A stretch of DNA of 11,796 bases from Deltaproteobacteria bacterium (GCA_018400255.1 JAGYMO010000189.1:1-11796), one strand, 5' to 3'. Counted from the first letter of the stretch, positions 1 through 7,286 are shown. The notes: a model not told the origin generated them from the letters alone. Program-made: numbers and translations.

Positions 1-16
1 ACATTGGTTCCAATGT
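1..16. repeat. Perfect 7-bp inverted repeat at window edge
   Basis: ACATTGG and CCAATGT are perfect reverse complements separated by two bases (TT). This size and symmetry suits a binding site for a dimeric regulator. The gene it would serve lies outside the window, or it may be part of a longer repeat cut by the window edge, so function cannot be assigned. Confidence 0.4.
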
Positions 17-281
17 GATTATTTGACTGGAATAGGCCTGACGAAGCGATAACCAGCAAGATATGAGGGCTATTTGATACAATAGATAGATTAATGTCTA
101 AAAAAATTGCCTTTGTTATCGAATAATAGCCGAAAACGGGCAATGGTTGAACGCTAAGCACATTTAAAAAAGTATGGTTTTTAGCCTGCCCTCCCTGCCC
201 TGAGACCGTGACGGGATCGGGAGGCAAGACTTTTGTGCAATGTATTTATTGCGTTTACTAAATGGCGCTGCATGCTCGTTC

Positions 282-391
282 CTTGAAGTACCAGGCCTAA
301 GCCAGAAGCATAAAAGGGCAACGTGGCAAAGGCGCAGAGAAGAAGCAATGCCTTTCAAAAGCTCTGCGTCTTCGTACGCCTGGCCCTCAAG
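282..391. repeat. Nested imperfect palindromic element
   Basis: Two sets of inverted arms are nested here. The inner pair is CGCAGAG (333-339) against CTCTGCG (362-368), a perfect 7-bp match with a 22-base loop. The outer pair is 282-299 (CTTGAAGTACCAGGCCTA) against the reverse complement of 375-391, which match at about 14 of 18 positions with one gap. The minus strand around the inner arm reads CTTCTCTGCGCCTTTGC, which resembles the CTCTGCGTCTTTGCG-type intergenic repeats I recall from many environmental bacterial genomes. This may be a degenerate copy of such a repeat or a small non-autonomous element; no target-site duplication is evident. Confidence 0.4.
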
Positions 392-428
392 CTATCCCTT
401 TTAGGGGCAGTAGTTGACCTCAAGAGCC

Positions 429-1541
429 TTATAAAAGGCCTTCCGGGCTTACATACTCCATGTTAAAGGCATCGGAAACGCCTTTATACGTAACCTTTCC
501 TTCTATTACATTAGCTCCCCGTCTAATTTCCGGGTCCTCCTTTAATGCCCTTCTCCAGCCCTTATCTGCAATCTCAATTGCATATGGCAGGGTTGCATTG
601 GTTAGAGCAATCGTAGAGGTTTTTGCCACGGCGCCAGGCATGTTGGCGACACAATAATGAACTACCCCATCTATGGTATAAACCGGATCGGAATGAGTTG
701 TTGGTTTTGAGGTCTCAAAGCATCCCCCCTGATCAATGGCAACGTCTACCATTACCGAACCTTTCTTCATGGTTTTTAACATTTCACGGGTAACTAATTT
801 TGGTGCCTTGGCCCCCGGAATAAGCACCGACCCTATAACTACATCGGCTTTTTTAATAATTTCCCTTATAGTGGCAGGACTTGACATAAGAAGAAAACAA
901 TTTCTTGGCATTATATCGCTCAGATACCGAAGGCGGCTGAGAGATGCGTCTAACACATAAACCTTTGCGCCCAGGCCGCAGGCCATTTTAGCGGCATTTG
1001 TGCCAACTATACCTCCTCCGATAATAAGAACTGTACCCGGATCAACCCCTGGTACACCGCCTAACAGAACGCCCTCCCCGCCTCTTGACATCTCCAGATA
1101 TCTCGCCCCTTCCTGGATAGACATACGTCCGGCAACCTCGCTCATAGGTATAAGCAGGGGAAGAGAACCGTCGTCCTTTTGAATGGTTTCATAGGCGATA
1201 TCGATAGAAAGGCTTTTGATAAGCGCATTTGTTAAGATTTCGTCTGCTGCAAGATGAAGATAGGTAAAAAGTATCTGTCCCTCTCTTAAGAGACTGTATT
1301 CAGGCGGCAGGGGTTCTTTTACATGCATAACCATGTCTGCATTTTTATAAATCTCCTTTGAGGTTTTTATAATTTCCGCACCATGAGTAGCATAAAATGC
1401 GTCAGTAAATCCGCTTCCCCTGCCTGCGTTTTTTTCAACAAGCACCTTGTGTCCGTGTTGCTTCATCACCTCTACGCCTGCGGGTGTCATAGACACACGG
1501 TTTTCCTCAGTCTTTATTTCTTTCAGTATCCCTATAATCAT
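429..1541 (-). CDS. ald: Alanine dehydrogenase
   Basis: Catalyses L-alanine + NAD+ + H2O to pyruvate + NH4+ + NADH (reversible), in the cytoplasm. The protein is 370 residues, the normal family length. The N-terminus MIIGILKEIKTEENRVSMTP is the typical opening, with the substrate-binding Arg at 15, Lys at 75 in VKEPLP, catalytic His at 96 in YLHLA, the NAD-binding glycine motif GGGIVGTNAA at about 175-184, and catalytic Asp at 270 in VAIDQGG. NMPGAVAKTSTIALTNATLPY-type sequence near 300-320 is also diagnostic. The open frame extends 14 codons upstream, but the ATG at 1541 is preceded by GGAGGAG at ideal spacing and gives the family-standard start. It is divergent from hyuA. Making pyruvate and NADH links it in metabolism to the oxidoreductase cluster at the right end of the window. 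Confidence 0.97.
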   Translation of the reverse strand: MIIGILKEIKTEENRVSMTPAGVEVMKQHGHKVLVEKNAGRGSGFTDAFYATHGAEIIKTSKEIYKNADMVMHVKEPLPPEYSLLREGQILFTYLHLAADEILTNALIKSLSIDIAYETIQKDDGSLPLLIPMSEVAGRMSIQEGARYLEMSRGGEGVLLGGVPGVDPGTVLIIGGGIVGTNAAKMACGLGAKVYVLDASLSRLRYLSDIMPRNCFLLMSSPATIREIIKKADVVIGSVLIPGAKAPKLVTREMLKTMKKGSVMVDVAIDQGGCFETSKPTTHSDPVYTIDGVVHYCVANMPGAVAKTSTIALTNATLPYAIEIADKGWRRALKEDPEIRRGANVIEGKVTYKGVSDAFNMEYVSPEGLL

Positions 1542-1602
1542 TTTATACTCCTCCAAAAAAGAGTTATTGTTTGTATGTTCCAAACAGCTTAAAAGAAAAG
1601 TA

Positions 1603-1611
1603 ATTATATCA
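1603..1611 (-). promoter_or_regulatory. Probable ald promoter, extended -10
   Basis: Read on the minus strand the sequence is TGATATAAT: a perfect TATAAT hexamer (1603-1608) with the TG of an extended -10 box one base upstream (1610-1611). No good -35 hexamer lies 17 bases further upstream, which is usual for extended -10 promoters. Transcription would start near 1596, giving a leader of about 55 bases before the ald ATG. This placement puts the longer upstream start of the open frame (1583) inside the transcript but close to its 5' end and without a ribosome site. Confidence 0.5.
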
Positions 1612-1842
1612 TACGAATAAACATAGCCTTTTTGGTTTTAAAAGATTTCATGAAAGACGTCAACGATAATATGAATTGAGACGTAGATTTTGTTATTGGG
1701 CATTGTAAGGCATATACAAAGGATATGTTAATTATTTTGGTTTTTACCTATTTTTTATACAAAATAAAGTATTTTCAAAAACAACTGCAAGTGATCAGAA
1801 TAATTAAAAGCCAATTAGGTTAAGATTATTAAACGGAGTTCG

Positions 1843-1871
1843 TTGACAAAGGCATTTAAAGTTGATAATAA
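1843..1871 (+). promoter_or_regulatory. Probable hyuAB promoter
   Basis: A perfect -35 hexamer TTGACA (1843-1848) is followed by GATAAT (1864-1869, 15-base spacer) or TAATAA (1866-1871, 17-base spacer). Transcription would start around 1876-1880, about 22 bases before the hyuA ATG. The in-frame TTG at 1862 would then lie inside the promoter, which argues against it as the start codon. Confidence 0.45.
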
Positions 1872-1900
1872 GTTTAATCAGTTTAAATCCGGAGGCTTAT

Positions 1901-3988
1901 ATGTCCGATAAAATATACAGATTAGGATGTGATATAGGCGGAACCTTTACTGATTTTGTTCTTTTGAATGATGAGACTGGTAAAATACATATTAATAAAT
2001 GCCTCACAACGCCAAAGGATCCCTCCGATGCAGTAGAAGAGGGTATAAAAGAATTGGAGAAAGGTGTCAGAGGGTTTGTTGGTAAATTAAACGAGGTCAT
2101 CCATGGAACAACGTTAGTAATTAATTCAATTATAGAGAGAAAGGGCGCTAAGACCGGGCTTATTACAACGAAGGGTTTCAGGGATGTCTTAGAACTTGGC
2201 AGAGAGATTCGTTATGCGCCTTATGACATATTCTCAGAATATCCTGAGCCCTTGATTCCCAGGTTTCTTCGCTTTGAGGTAGACGAGAGGATCAGGAGCG
2301 ATGGAAAGGTGATTAAGCCCTTAGACCCCAAAAATGTCCGGGACGTTGTTCGTCAAATGATAGACATGGGGATTGAATCAATAGCCGTGTGCCTTATAAA
2401 TTCTTTTGAAAACCCTGTACATGAACGCATGATCAAGGAGATTATTTTAGAAGAGGCCCCGGAAATGTCTATATCTATCTCCTATGAGGTGCTACCCCAG
2501 ATAAGAGAGTATGAGAGAACCAGTACAACAGCCACTAATGCATATGTTAAACCCTTGACCGGAAGATATTTATCCAGGTTATCAAACAGATTGAAATCTA
2601 TCGGTTTTGATGGGAGGCTTTTTATTATGCTGGCAAGCGGTGGCATCACATCAGTGGACACAGCCGTAGAGTTTCCTGTGCGGGTAATTGAGTCTGGACC
2701 GACGGCAGCTGTTATCTCAGGACAGTATTACGGAAAACAGTTTAATATCCCGGAGATGTTTGTCTTTGATATGGGAGGTACGACCGCAAAATCTTGCTTG
2801 ATTCAGGGGGGTGTTGCAGGTGTAGTTCCTACGTTTGAGGTAGGAAGAGTTCAAAGGTTTATGAAGGGCAGTGGCTTAACTATACAGGTACCGGTAGTAG
2901 ATTTAATGGAGATAGGTGCGGGAGGAGGGAGCATAGCAAAGGTTGGCAAAATGGGAACCCTTCAAGTTGGACCTGAAAGCTCCGGTGCAGACCCAGGGCC
3001 TATTTGTTATGGAAAAGGTGGCACTATGCCGGCGGTCACGGATGCGGACCTCCTGCTTGGTTATCTAGACGAGAATTACTTTCTCGGTGGAGAAATGAAA
3101 CTGGATCAAGAAGCTGCTAAGAAAGGCGTGGAGGAACTCATTGCCGGGCCTCTCGGCGTGTCTCTACAAAGGGCGGTATGGGGAATTCATGACCTTATAA
3201 ATGAGACAATGGCGGGTGCTGCCAAGACGCATATTGCAGAGAAAGGTGGAAACCCAAAGCTTGTAACCGTAATAGCCTTTGGAGGAGCTGGACCAGTTCA
3301 TGCGTACGGCCTGGCAAAAAAATTGGGGGCCCCGAGATTACTTATTCCGCCAATACCTGGCGTGGGATCAGCCCTTGGATTTTTTACCGCGCCAAGGGCA
3401 TTTGATGTATTAAGAAGCCACAAACAAAGCCTTGAGGATGTGGAGTTTTCTGATATTGAGCTAATATTTCAAGAAATGGAGGCAGAGGCGGGCGGGATTA
3501 TAATGAAGGCCGGGGAGAAGGAGACTATTATATTTGAAAGATCCCTTGATATGCGTTTTATAGGTCAGGGTTCAGAGACAAATGTTCCCATTTCTGTTGA
3601 TAATTTTACAAAGATTACCAGGGAAGAGGTAAGGGAGCTGTTCGACGGGATTTATAAGAATCTTTATGGCAGGACTTACCCTGAGTCACCTGTAGAGTTG
3701 ATAAACTATAAGGTCAGGGCGAGACTTCCAGAGCACCCACTTCAACTGCCAAAGATAGAAACAAAGGTCTCATCCCTTAAGGAGACAATTAAAGGTATAC
3801 GAAATGCTTACTCACCAGTTGTGGGAGATTTTATTCCGTATACAGTTTATGATCGTTATTTACTCTTTCCCGGGGCCCAATTTAATGGCCCGGCTATTAT
3901 TGAAGAAAGGGAGTCAACAGCAGTTGTTGGAGAGGATGCATCCATATCAGTCGATGACTTTGGTTTTTTATGGATAGATTTAAAATAG
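1901..3988 (+). CDS. hyuA: HyuA-type ATP-dependent hydantoinase / ketone carboxylase subunit
   Basis: ATP-binding subunit of the hydantoinase A / 5-oxoprolinase / acetone-acetophenone carboxylase superfamily; it activates the substrate with ATP and works in complex with the HyuB-type partner encoded next. The protein has 695 residues, normal for a stand-alone HyuA. Visible landmarks are the N-terminal phosphate-binding loop DIGGTFTDF (11-19), HGTTLVINSI (68-77), the second actin-fold motif FDMGGTTAKS (289-298), the metal/active-site stretch DLMEIGAGGGSIAKV (334-348), SGADPGPICYGKGG (361-374) and FGGAGPVHA (460-468). The start at 1901 has GGAGG at 1891-1895; an in-frame upstream TTG (1862) is less likely. 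The superfamily acts on hydantoins, N-methylhydantoin, 5-oxoproline, acetone or aromatic ketones, and residues seen here do not settle which. No third small subunit of the acetone-carboxylase type follows. Confidence 0.9.
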   Translation: MSDKIYRLGCDIGGTFTDFVLLNDETGKIHINKCLTTPKDPSDAVEEGIKELEKGVRGFVGKLNEVIHGTTLVINSIIERKGAKTGLITTKGFRDVLELGREIRYAPYDIFSEYPEPLIPRFLRFEVDERIRSDGKVIKPLDPKNVRDVVRQMIDMGIESIAVCLINSFENPVHERMIKEIILEEAPEMSISISYEVLPQIREYERTSTTATNAYVKPLTGRYLSRLSNRLKSIGFDGRLFIMLASGGITSVDTAVEFPVRVIESGPTAAVISGQYYGKQFNIPEMFVFDMGGTTAKSCLIQGGVAGVVPTFEVGRVQRFMKGSGLTIQVPVVDLMEIGAGGGSIAKVGKMGTLQVGPESSGADPGPICYGKGGTMPAVTDADLLLGYLDENYFLGGEMKLDQEAAKKGVEELIAGPLGVSLQRAVWGIHDLINETMAGAAKTHIAEKGGNPKLVTVIAFGGAGPVHAYGLAKKLGAPRLLIPPIPGVGSALGFFTAPRAFDVLRSHKQSLEDVEFSDIELIFQEMEAEAGGIIMKAGEKETIIFERSLDMRFIGQGSETNVPISVDNFTKITREEVRELFDGIYKNLYGRTYPESPVELINYKVRARLPEHPLQLPKIETKVSSLKETIKGIRNAYSPVVGDFIPYTVYDRYLLFPGAQFNGPAIIEERESTAVVGEDASISVDDFGFLWIDLK

Positions 3989-4048
3989 AGCTTATCTGTC
4001 ATGCAAAAAGATTTATGGCGTTAGATCGTTAGATATCAGGAGGCAAAA

Positions 4049-5773
4049 ATGGCCATGAAATTTGATCCAATAACATTAGAAATATTATGGAGAAGGCTAA
4101 TCTCTATTGTTGATGAAGCGGACAGCTCAGTTGCCAGGACAGCATTCTCAAGCCTTTTAAGGGATGCCCATGACTATACCTGCATGTTTACCGACAGAAA
4201 GGGAAGGGAATTAGCTCAGGGATCCTTTGCAACGCCTGGGCAGTCTGGTGCAATGGCATTAGGAATAAAAAAGATTGTCTCCAGCCTCTCTAAGGATAGT
4301 TGTAAAAACGGTGATATTTTTATTACAAATGATCCTTGGGCCCTTGCAGGGCATCTCAATGATGTTTGTGTAATGAGTCCTATATATTACAAGGATAACC
4401 TGGTTGCCTTTACGGCATGCGTGTTTCATCATTCAGATATCGGGGGAAGGGTTTCATCCGACAACCACGATGTTTTTGAGGACGGCCTTTTTATTCCACT
4501 CGTTAAGCTTTACAATCGCGGGGTTTTAAACGAGGCTGTTATGGAGATGATTCGCTGGAATGTGAGAACACCGGATGATGTAACTGGCGACATTAGATCC
4601 CAGATAGCAGCGAACCATGTTTGCAGCGAGAAAATATGCCAGATGCTTGAAGAGACAGGCCTGGAAAATATAGATGACCTTGCCGATGATATAATAGGCC
4701 TTACAGAAAAGAGCATGAGGGGTGAGGTTGCGAAGATACCCGATGGTTTATACAGAGGAGAGGGCATCATAGAACAAAGGGAAGGCAAAGGTGACGTTAT
4801 AATAAAGGCAGCCGTTGAGATAAAGAAAGACAATGTAATCGTTGACCTTGACGGTTCTTCCCCCCAGGTTGATTGGGGTGGCAATGTTGTATTTAATTTT
4901 ACGTATGCATACGTTTTTATGGCTATTAAGAGCATGTTTGATCCCCAAATGCCTAATAACGAGGGGTGCGCTAAGCCTATAACCATGAAGGCCCCTGAAG
5001 GCAGTGTAGTAAACTGCAGGTTTCCCGCTGCAGTTGCGGCGAGAATGCAGATAGGACATTTTTTGACCGAGATTATCTACAGGGCGTTAGCGGAGGTTAT
5101 GCCGGAGAACGTTATCGCCGGCAGTGGCGGTACGCCGGCAACAATGAATGTCTTTTACGGGAAGAGAAATGATACTTCACCATGGCATTCTGTTATTATC
5201 CGAGGGGGTGGAATGGGGGCCAGTTATAAGGAAGATGGTCATTATGTAAGTATATTTCCTGCAAATGGTGCAAACACGCCTGTTGAGATATTTGAAAGTG
5301 ACACACCCCTTATCGTAGAAGAAAGAGCGCTTCTCCCGGATTCAGGAGGGCCAGGGAAATTCAAGGGTGGATTGGGAAGAAGGGTGTTTTTTAGGGTGCC
5401 GGATGATGATTATGCACCATCAGGGCCTGTGAATCTTGGCATACAGTCAGGCAGATTTCGTTACCCTGCAAAGGGCCTCTTCGGCGGTGGTGATGGTTCG
5501 AGGGCTCAATTTCTTGTCAACAACATTGCCGGAGACCCCTATGGCCTAACCCAGATAAAATCAGGTGATATTGTTATCATGGATGCCGCCGGGGGAGGGG
5601 GTTATGGTGATCCTCTTGAGAGGGATGTAGGAATGGTTATGAGGGATTTTTTAAACGGCTATGTGACCTTGAGAGGAGCAAGGGAAGATTATAGTGTTGT
5701 CATCGATCCAAAGACTATGGAGGTGGATAAAGCCAAAACAGAGAGCTTGAGAAGATCGCTTAGAAAGGCATAA
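4049..5773 (+). CDS. hyuB: HyuB-type hydantoinase / ketone carboxylase subunit
   Basis: Partner of the HyuA-type protein. In the superfamily this subunit carries the second half-reaction (ring hydrolysis or carboxylation of the phosphorylated intermediate). The 574-residue protein opens with FDPITLEILWRRL, typical of Hydantoinase_B proteins. It shows NDPWALAGHLND (normally NDP-x-x-GG-x-HL-x-D), HHSDIGG, the stretch GSSPQVDWGGN, a conserved NNEGC-to-PAAVAAR segment, SDTPLIVEERALLPDSGGPG and the closing AGGGGYGDPLERD. AGGAGG at 4038-4043 sits 5 bases before the ATG. The gap to hyuA is 60 bases with no promoter that I can see, so the pair is very likely one operon. The rather long length and the absence of any fusion to hyuA separate it from single-chain eukaryotic-type 5-oxoprolinase. 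The actual substrate is unknown. Confidence 0.9.
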   Translation: MAMKFDPITLEILWRRLISIVDEADSSVARTAFSSLLRDAHDYTCMFTDRKGRELAQGSFATPGQSGAMALGIKKIVSSLSKDSCKNGDIFITNDPWALAGHLNDVCVMSPIYYKDNLVAFTACVFHHSDIGGRVSSDNHDVFEDGLFIPLVKLYNRGVLNEAVMEMIRWNVRTPDDVTGDIRSQIAANHVCSEKICQMLEETGLENIDDLADDIIGLTEKSMRGEVAKIPDGLYRGEGIIEQREGKGDVIIKAAVEIKKDNVIVDLDGSSPQVDWGGNVVFNFTYAYVFMAIKSMFDPQMPNNEGCAKPITMKAPEGSVVNCRFPAAVAARMQIGHFLTEIIYRALAEVMPENVIAGSGGTPATMNVFYGKRNDTSPWHSVIIRGGGMGASYKEDGHYVSIFPANGANTPVEIFESDTPLIVEERALLPDSGGPGKFKGGLGRRVFFRVPDDDYAPSGPVNLGIQSGRFRYPAKGLFGGGDGSRAQFLVNNIAGDPYGLTQIKSGDIVIMDAAGGGGYGDPLERDVGMVMRDFLNGYVTLRGAREDYSVVIDPKTMEVDKAKTESLRRSLRKA

Positions 5774-5825
5774 CAAGAAAAAAGAAGGATTTTATCGCCC
5801 TGCTCATTTATACAATTGATTTTCC

Positions 5826-6128
5826 CTAACGTATCCTATACCTCGGCTTTTCAATGCGCCTACCTTTACAAAGGGGGCATCGGCTCGGACGGGTGAAGCG
5901 TTTTCTATCTTTAAAGACATAGCCACAGGAAAGACAATGGATAGGTGCAATAACAAGTGTTTTGTTGTGGGCTGACACTGACCTTGATATATGTGCAAGG
6001 TGATCATATACCTCTTTCTCCCTGATTTTGACTGTTTGGGAGATTTCTTTGGCAGAAAAATCACCATCAAGCAGGAGGTTGATTATCTGTTTGCGGATAG
6101 TTTGAGTCATTTCGCGATCTTTATTCAT
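5826..6128 (-). CDS. Winged-helix / zinc-ribbon transcriptional regulator
   Basis: A 100-residue protein with an N-terminal winged helix-turn-helix of ArsR-like appearance (about residues 8-55; IRKQIINLLLDGDFSAKEIS then REKEVYDHLAHI as the recognition region) and a C-terminal zinc ribbon with two CxxC knuckles, C65-x2-C68 and C84-x2-C87. This matches the HTH-plus-Zn-ribbon predicted regulators (COG3357 type), common in archaea and some anaerobic bacteria and with no well-studied member that I know of. AGGAT lies about 7 bases before the ATG at 6128; a second ATG at 6110 has a poorer site. It converges on hyuB with a 52-base gap lacking a clear terminator. It could regulate hyuAB or the hsp20 genes, but nothing in the sequence proves a target. 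Confidence 0.8.
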   Translation of the reverse strand: MNKDREMTQTIRKQIINLLLDGDFSAKEISQTVKIREKEVYDHLAHISRSVSAHNKTLVIAPIHCLSCGYVFKDRKRFTRPSRCPLCKGRRIEKPRYRIR

Positions 6129-6138
6129 GGGCTATCCT

Positions 6139-6228
6139 GGCAGGGCTTTTAAGCAAAGAGATCAGCAGTATAAGGCACGTAAATTCGTAAAAAACTAAGC
6201 GGGGAAGCAACAAGAGAACAGCCCTGCC
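6139..6228. repeat. 9-bp GC-rich inverted repeat upstream of the regulator
   Basis: GGCAGGGCT (6139-6147) and AGCCCTGCC (6220-6228) are perfect reverse complements with a 72-base spacer. On the regulator's strand the downstream arm ends directly at the ribosome site AGGAT, 11 bases before the ATG. A -10-like TATACT (minus strand, 6167-6172) lies inside the spacer, so only a longer transcript would contain both arms. It may be an RNA hairpin affecting translation, a DNA operator pair, or chance. Confidence 0.35.
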
Positions 6229-6325
6229 CGAAGTAACGCTCTAATTTGTTCGTATGACCCTTAAGCTATCGGTTTCAGCCGACAGTGTTTGACTTAAAAA
6301 AGGCAGATATAGTTCTTCTTAGATC

Positions 6326-6344
6326 CCCCATACCTTTATAGGGG
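6326..6344. repeat. Stem-loop downstream of hsp20 genes
   Basis: CCCCATA and TATaGGGG form a 7-bp stem with one bulged A and a four-base loop, 35-53 bases past the stop of the second hsp20 gene. On the hsp20 strand no T-run follows, so it is at best a weak terminator or a 3'-end stabilising hairpin. Confidence 0.25.
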
Positions 6345-6378
6345 ACCCAAGATCCACTTTTTTATCGAAGGCCAAGGC

Positions 6379-6786
6379 CTATTCAGCTTTTACCTTTACC
6401 TTGCGGGGTTCTACGGGTTTAACCTTTGGCAAGGTCAACCTAAGAACGCCATCTGTCATTTTAGCGTCTATGTGTGGTTGGTCAATCATCTCAGAGAGCG
6501 TAAATTGCCTAAAATAGGTACCAGTCTCGTATTCTCTTAATATATCTACCTCATCGGGTCCCTCCGGAGATGATACTTTCCCGGATAGCGTAAGGGTGTT
6601 TTCACGAAGATCGATGTCGATATTTTCCGGTGTTACACCAGGCATATCCGCGACAACCAAAATGTTGCCATCCGTTTCAAATATATCAACATCAGGGGTA
6701 AATGTCGGACCCTGGTCGATCTGCTCAGCAACAGATAGTGGTCCCCTCTTCTCCTTTGCCTGCAAAGACTTGCTTGTTTCAGCCAT
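6379..6786 (-). CDS. Hsp20 family small heat-shock protein (second of pair)
   Basis: ATP-independent holdase chaperone of the alpha-crystallin family, expected to form oligomers in the cytoplasm and bind unfolding proteins. The 135-residue protein has a short, charged N-terminal arm (residues 1-28) and an alpha-crystallin domain at about 29-121, including VVADMPGVTPENIDIDL and the closing G-x-L signature DGVLRLTLPK (112-121). The C-terminal anchor is a degenerate I-x-I (VKV near 130-132). The start at 6786 has a near-perfect AAAGGAGGT; the in-frame ATG six codons upstream overlaps that site and is rejected. It lies 32 bases after the first hsp20, in the same operon. The two paralogues are quite different in sequence, so they probably form distinct or mixed oligomers rather than being a recent duplication. 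Confidence 0.93.
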   Translation of the reverse strand: MAETSKSLQAKEKRGPLSVAEQIDQGPTFTPDVDIFETDGNILVVADMPGVTPENIDIDLRENTLTLSGKVSSPEGPDEVDILREYETGTYFRQFTLSEMIDQPHIDAKMTDGVLRLTLPKVKPVEPRKVKVKAE

Positions 6787-6818
6787 ATTTATACCTCCTT
6801 TCATCCGCGGTGTTAGCG

Positions 6819-7286
6819 TTACACTGCCGTAATAGCAATTTTTTTAGGTTTTGCAGATTCTGCCTTTGGCAGCACTATGGTCAGTATCCCGTTGCTGCAT
6901 TTTGCGTCAGCCTTTGACTCATCAATCTGAGCCGGTAAGGTAATCTTCCTGCTAAACCTTCCCGCGTCTCTCTCTCTTCTATGGTATTTGGTGTTTTCAT
7001 CCTCAGGATCTGATTTGCGTTCACCTTCAATGGTAACAGTGTTGTTCGCTATAGATAACCCTAGATCATCTGCCTTGATCCCGGGTAGCTCTGCGCGGAG
7101 ATAATAGATATCATTTTCCTCTGTAATGTTAATTGCTGGAAAAACACCTGATGAACGCCCCCTGAATAGTTTCATTGCAGGATACTGATAAAGCCTTTCA
7201 ATTTCCTGTCTCATGCGTTCTAATTCCTCAAACGTATCATCCCATCTCCATCGTGACAAATTGTCCAAGCTGTTTTTTATAATCAT
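6819..7286 (-). CDS. Hsp20 family small heat-shock protein (first of pair)
   Basis: Small heat-shock chaperone of 155 residues. The N-terminal arm contains SRWRWDDTFEELERMRQEIE, amphipathic and typical of bacterial class A Hsp20. The alpha-crystallin domain spans about 48-142, with INITEENDIYYLRAELPGI, the loop region rich in charged residues (90-110) and the signature NGILTIVLPK (132-141). The C-terminal I-x-I anchor is present as IAI (150-152). AAAGGAGGT precedes the ATG at 7286; the open frame's longer start eight codons upstream lies within or before that site and is rejected. Promoter-proximal gene of the hsp20 pair. No CIRCE repeat is seen upstream; a TTGACA on the minus strand at 7382-7387 could be a -35 box but lacks a good -10 partner. 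Confidence 0.94.
   Translation of the reverse strand: MIIKNSLDNLSRWRWDDTFEELERMRQEIERLYQYPAMKLFRGRSSGVFPAINITEENDIYYLRAELPGIKADDLGLSIANNTVTIEGERKSDPEDENTKYHRRERDAGRFSRKITLPAQIDESKADAKCSNGILTIVLPKAESAKPKKIAITAV

Larger units (their letters stand above)
1..428. other. Gene-free left flank with repeat-like structures
   Basis: I see no convincing coding region here. The one open frame of modest length (minus strand, 164-358) has no ribosome site and overlaps the palindromic element at 282-391, so I treat it as chance. The stretch holds a perfect dyad at 1-16, a weak GC stem (CCTCCC at 190-195 against GGGAGG at 219-224) and the nested inverted repeat at 282-391. It lies 3' of ald on ald's strand, but I see no clear stem followed by a T-run that would act as an ald terminator; the best small hairpin (CCC at 397-399 with GGG near 404) is too short to claim. 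Confidence 0.6.
1542..1900. other. Divergent ald/hyuA intergenic region, AT-rich
   Basis: No gene is seen in these 359 bases, which are distinctly more AT-rich than the flanking genes. They contain the probable promoters of both ald (minus) and hyuA (plus), listed separately. An AT-rich inverted repeat, TTATTTTG (1732-1739) against CAAAATAA (1760-1767), lies near the middle with a 20-base spacer; it could be an operator or simply a by-product of base composition. Confidence 0.6.

Noticed and set aside
94..126. Ten-codon frame reading MSKKIAFVIE on the plus strand
   Set aside because: It looks like the start of a real protein but stops at once, has no ribosome site, and no continuation was found in the other frames.
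164..358. Minus-strand open frame of 64 codons in the left flank
   Set aside because: No ribosome site, unusual composition, no recognisable motif, and it overlaps the nested palindromic element.
1862..1900. Upstream TTG start for hyuA
   Set aside because: It lies within the probable promoter and the ATG at 1901 has a proper GGAGG site and the family-standard N-terminus.
4510..5059. Two long minus-strand open frames inside hyuB
   Set aside because: They are antisense shadows of a strongly conserved gene and show no domain or ribosome site.
5774..5825. Bidirectional terminator between hyuB and the convergent regulator gene
   Set aside because: The 52 bases contain no stable stem next to a T-run on either strand.
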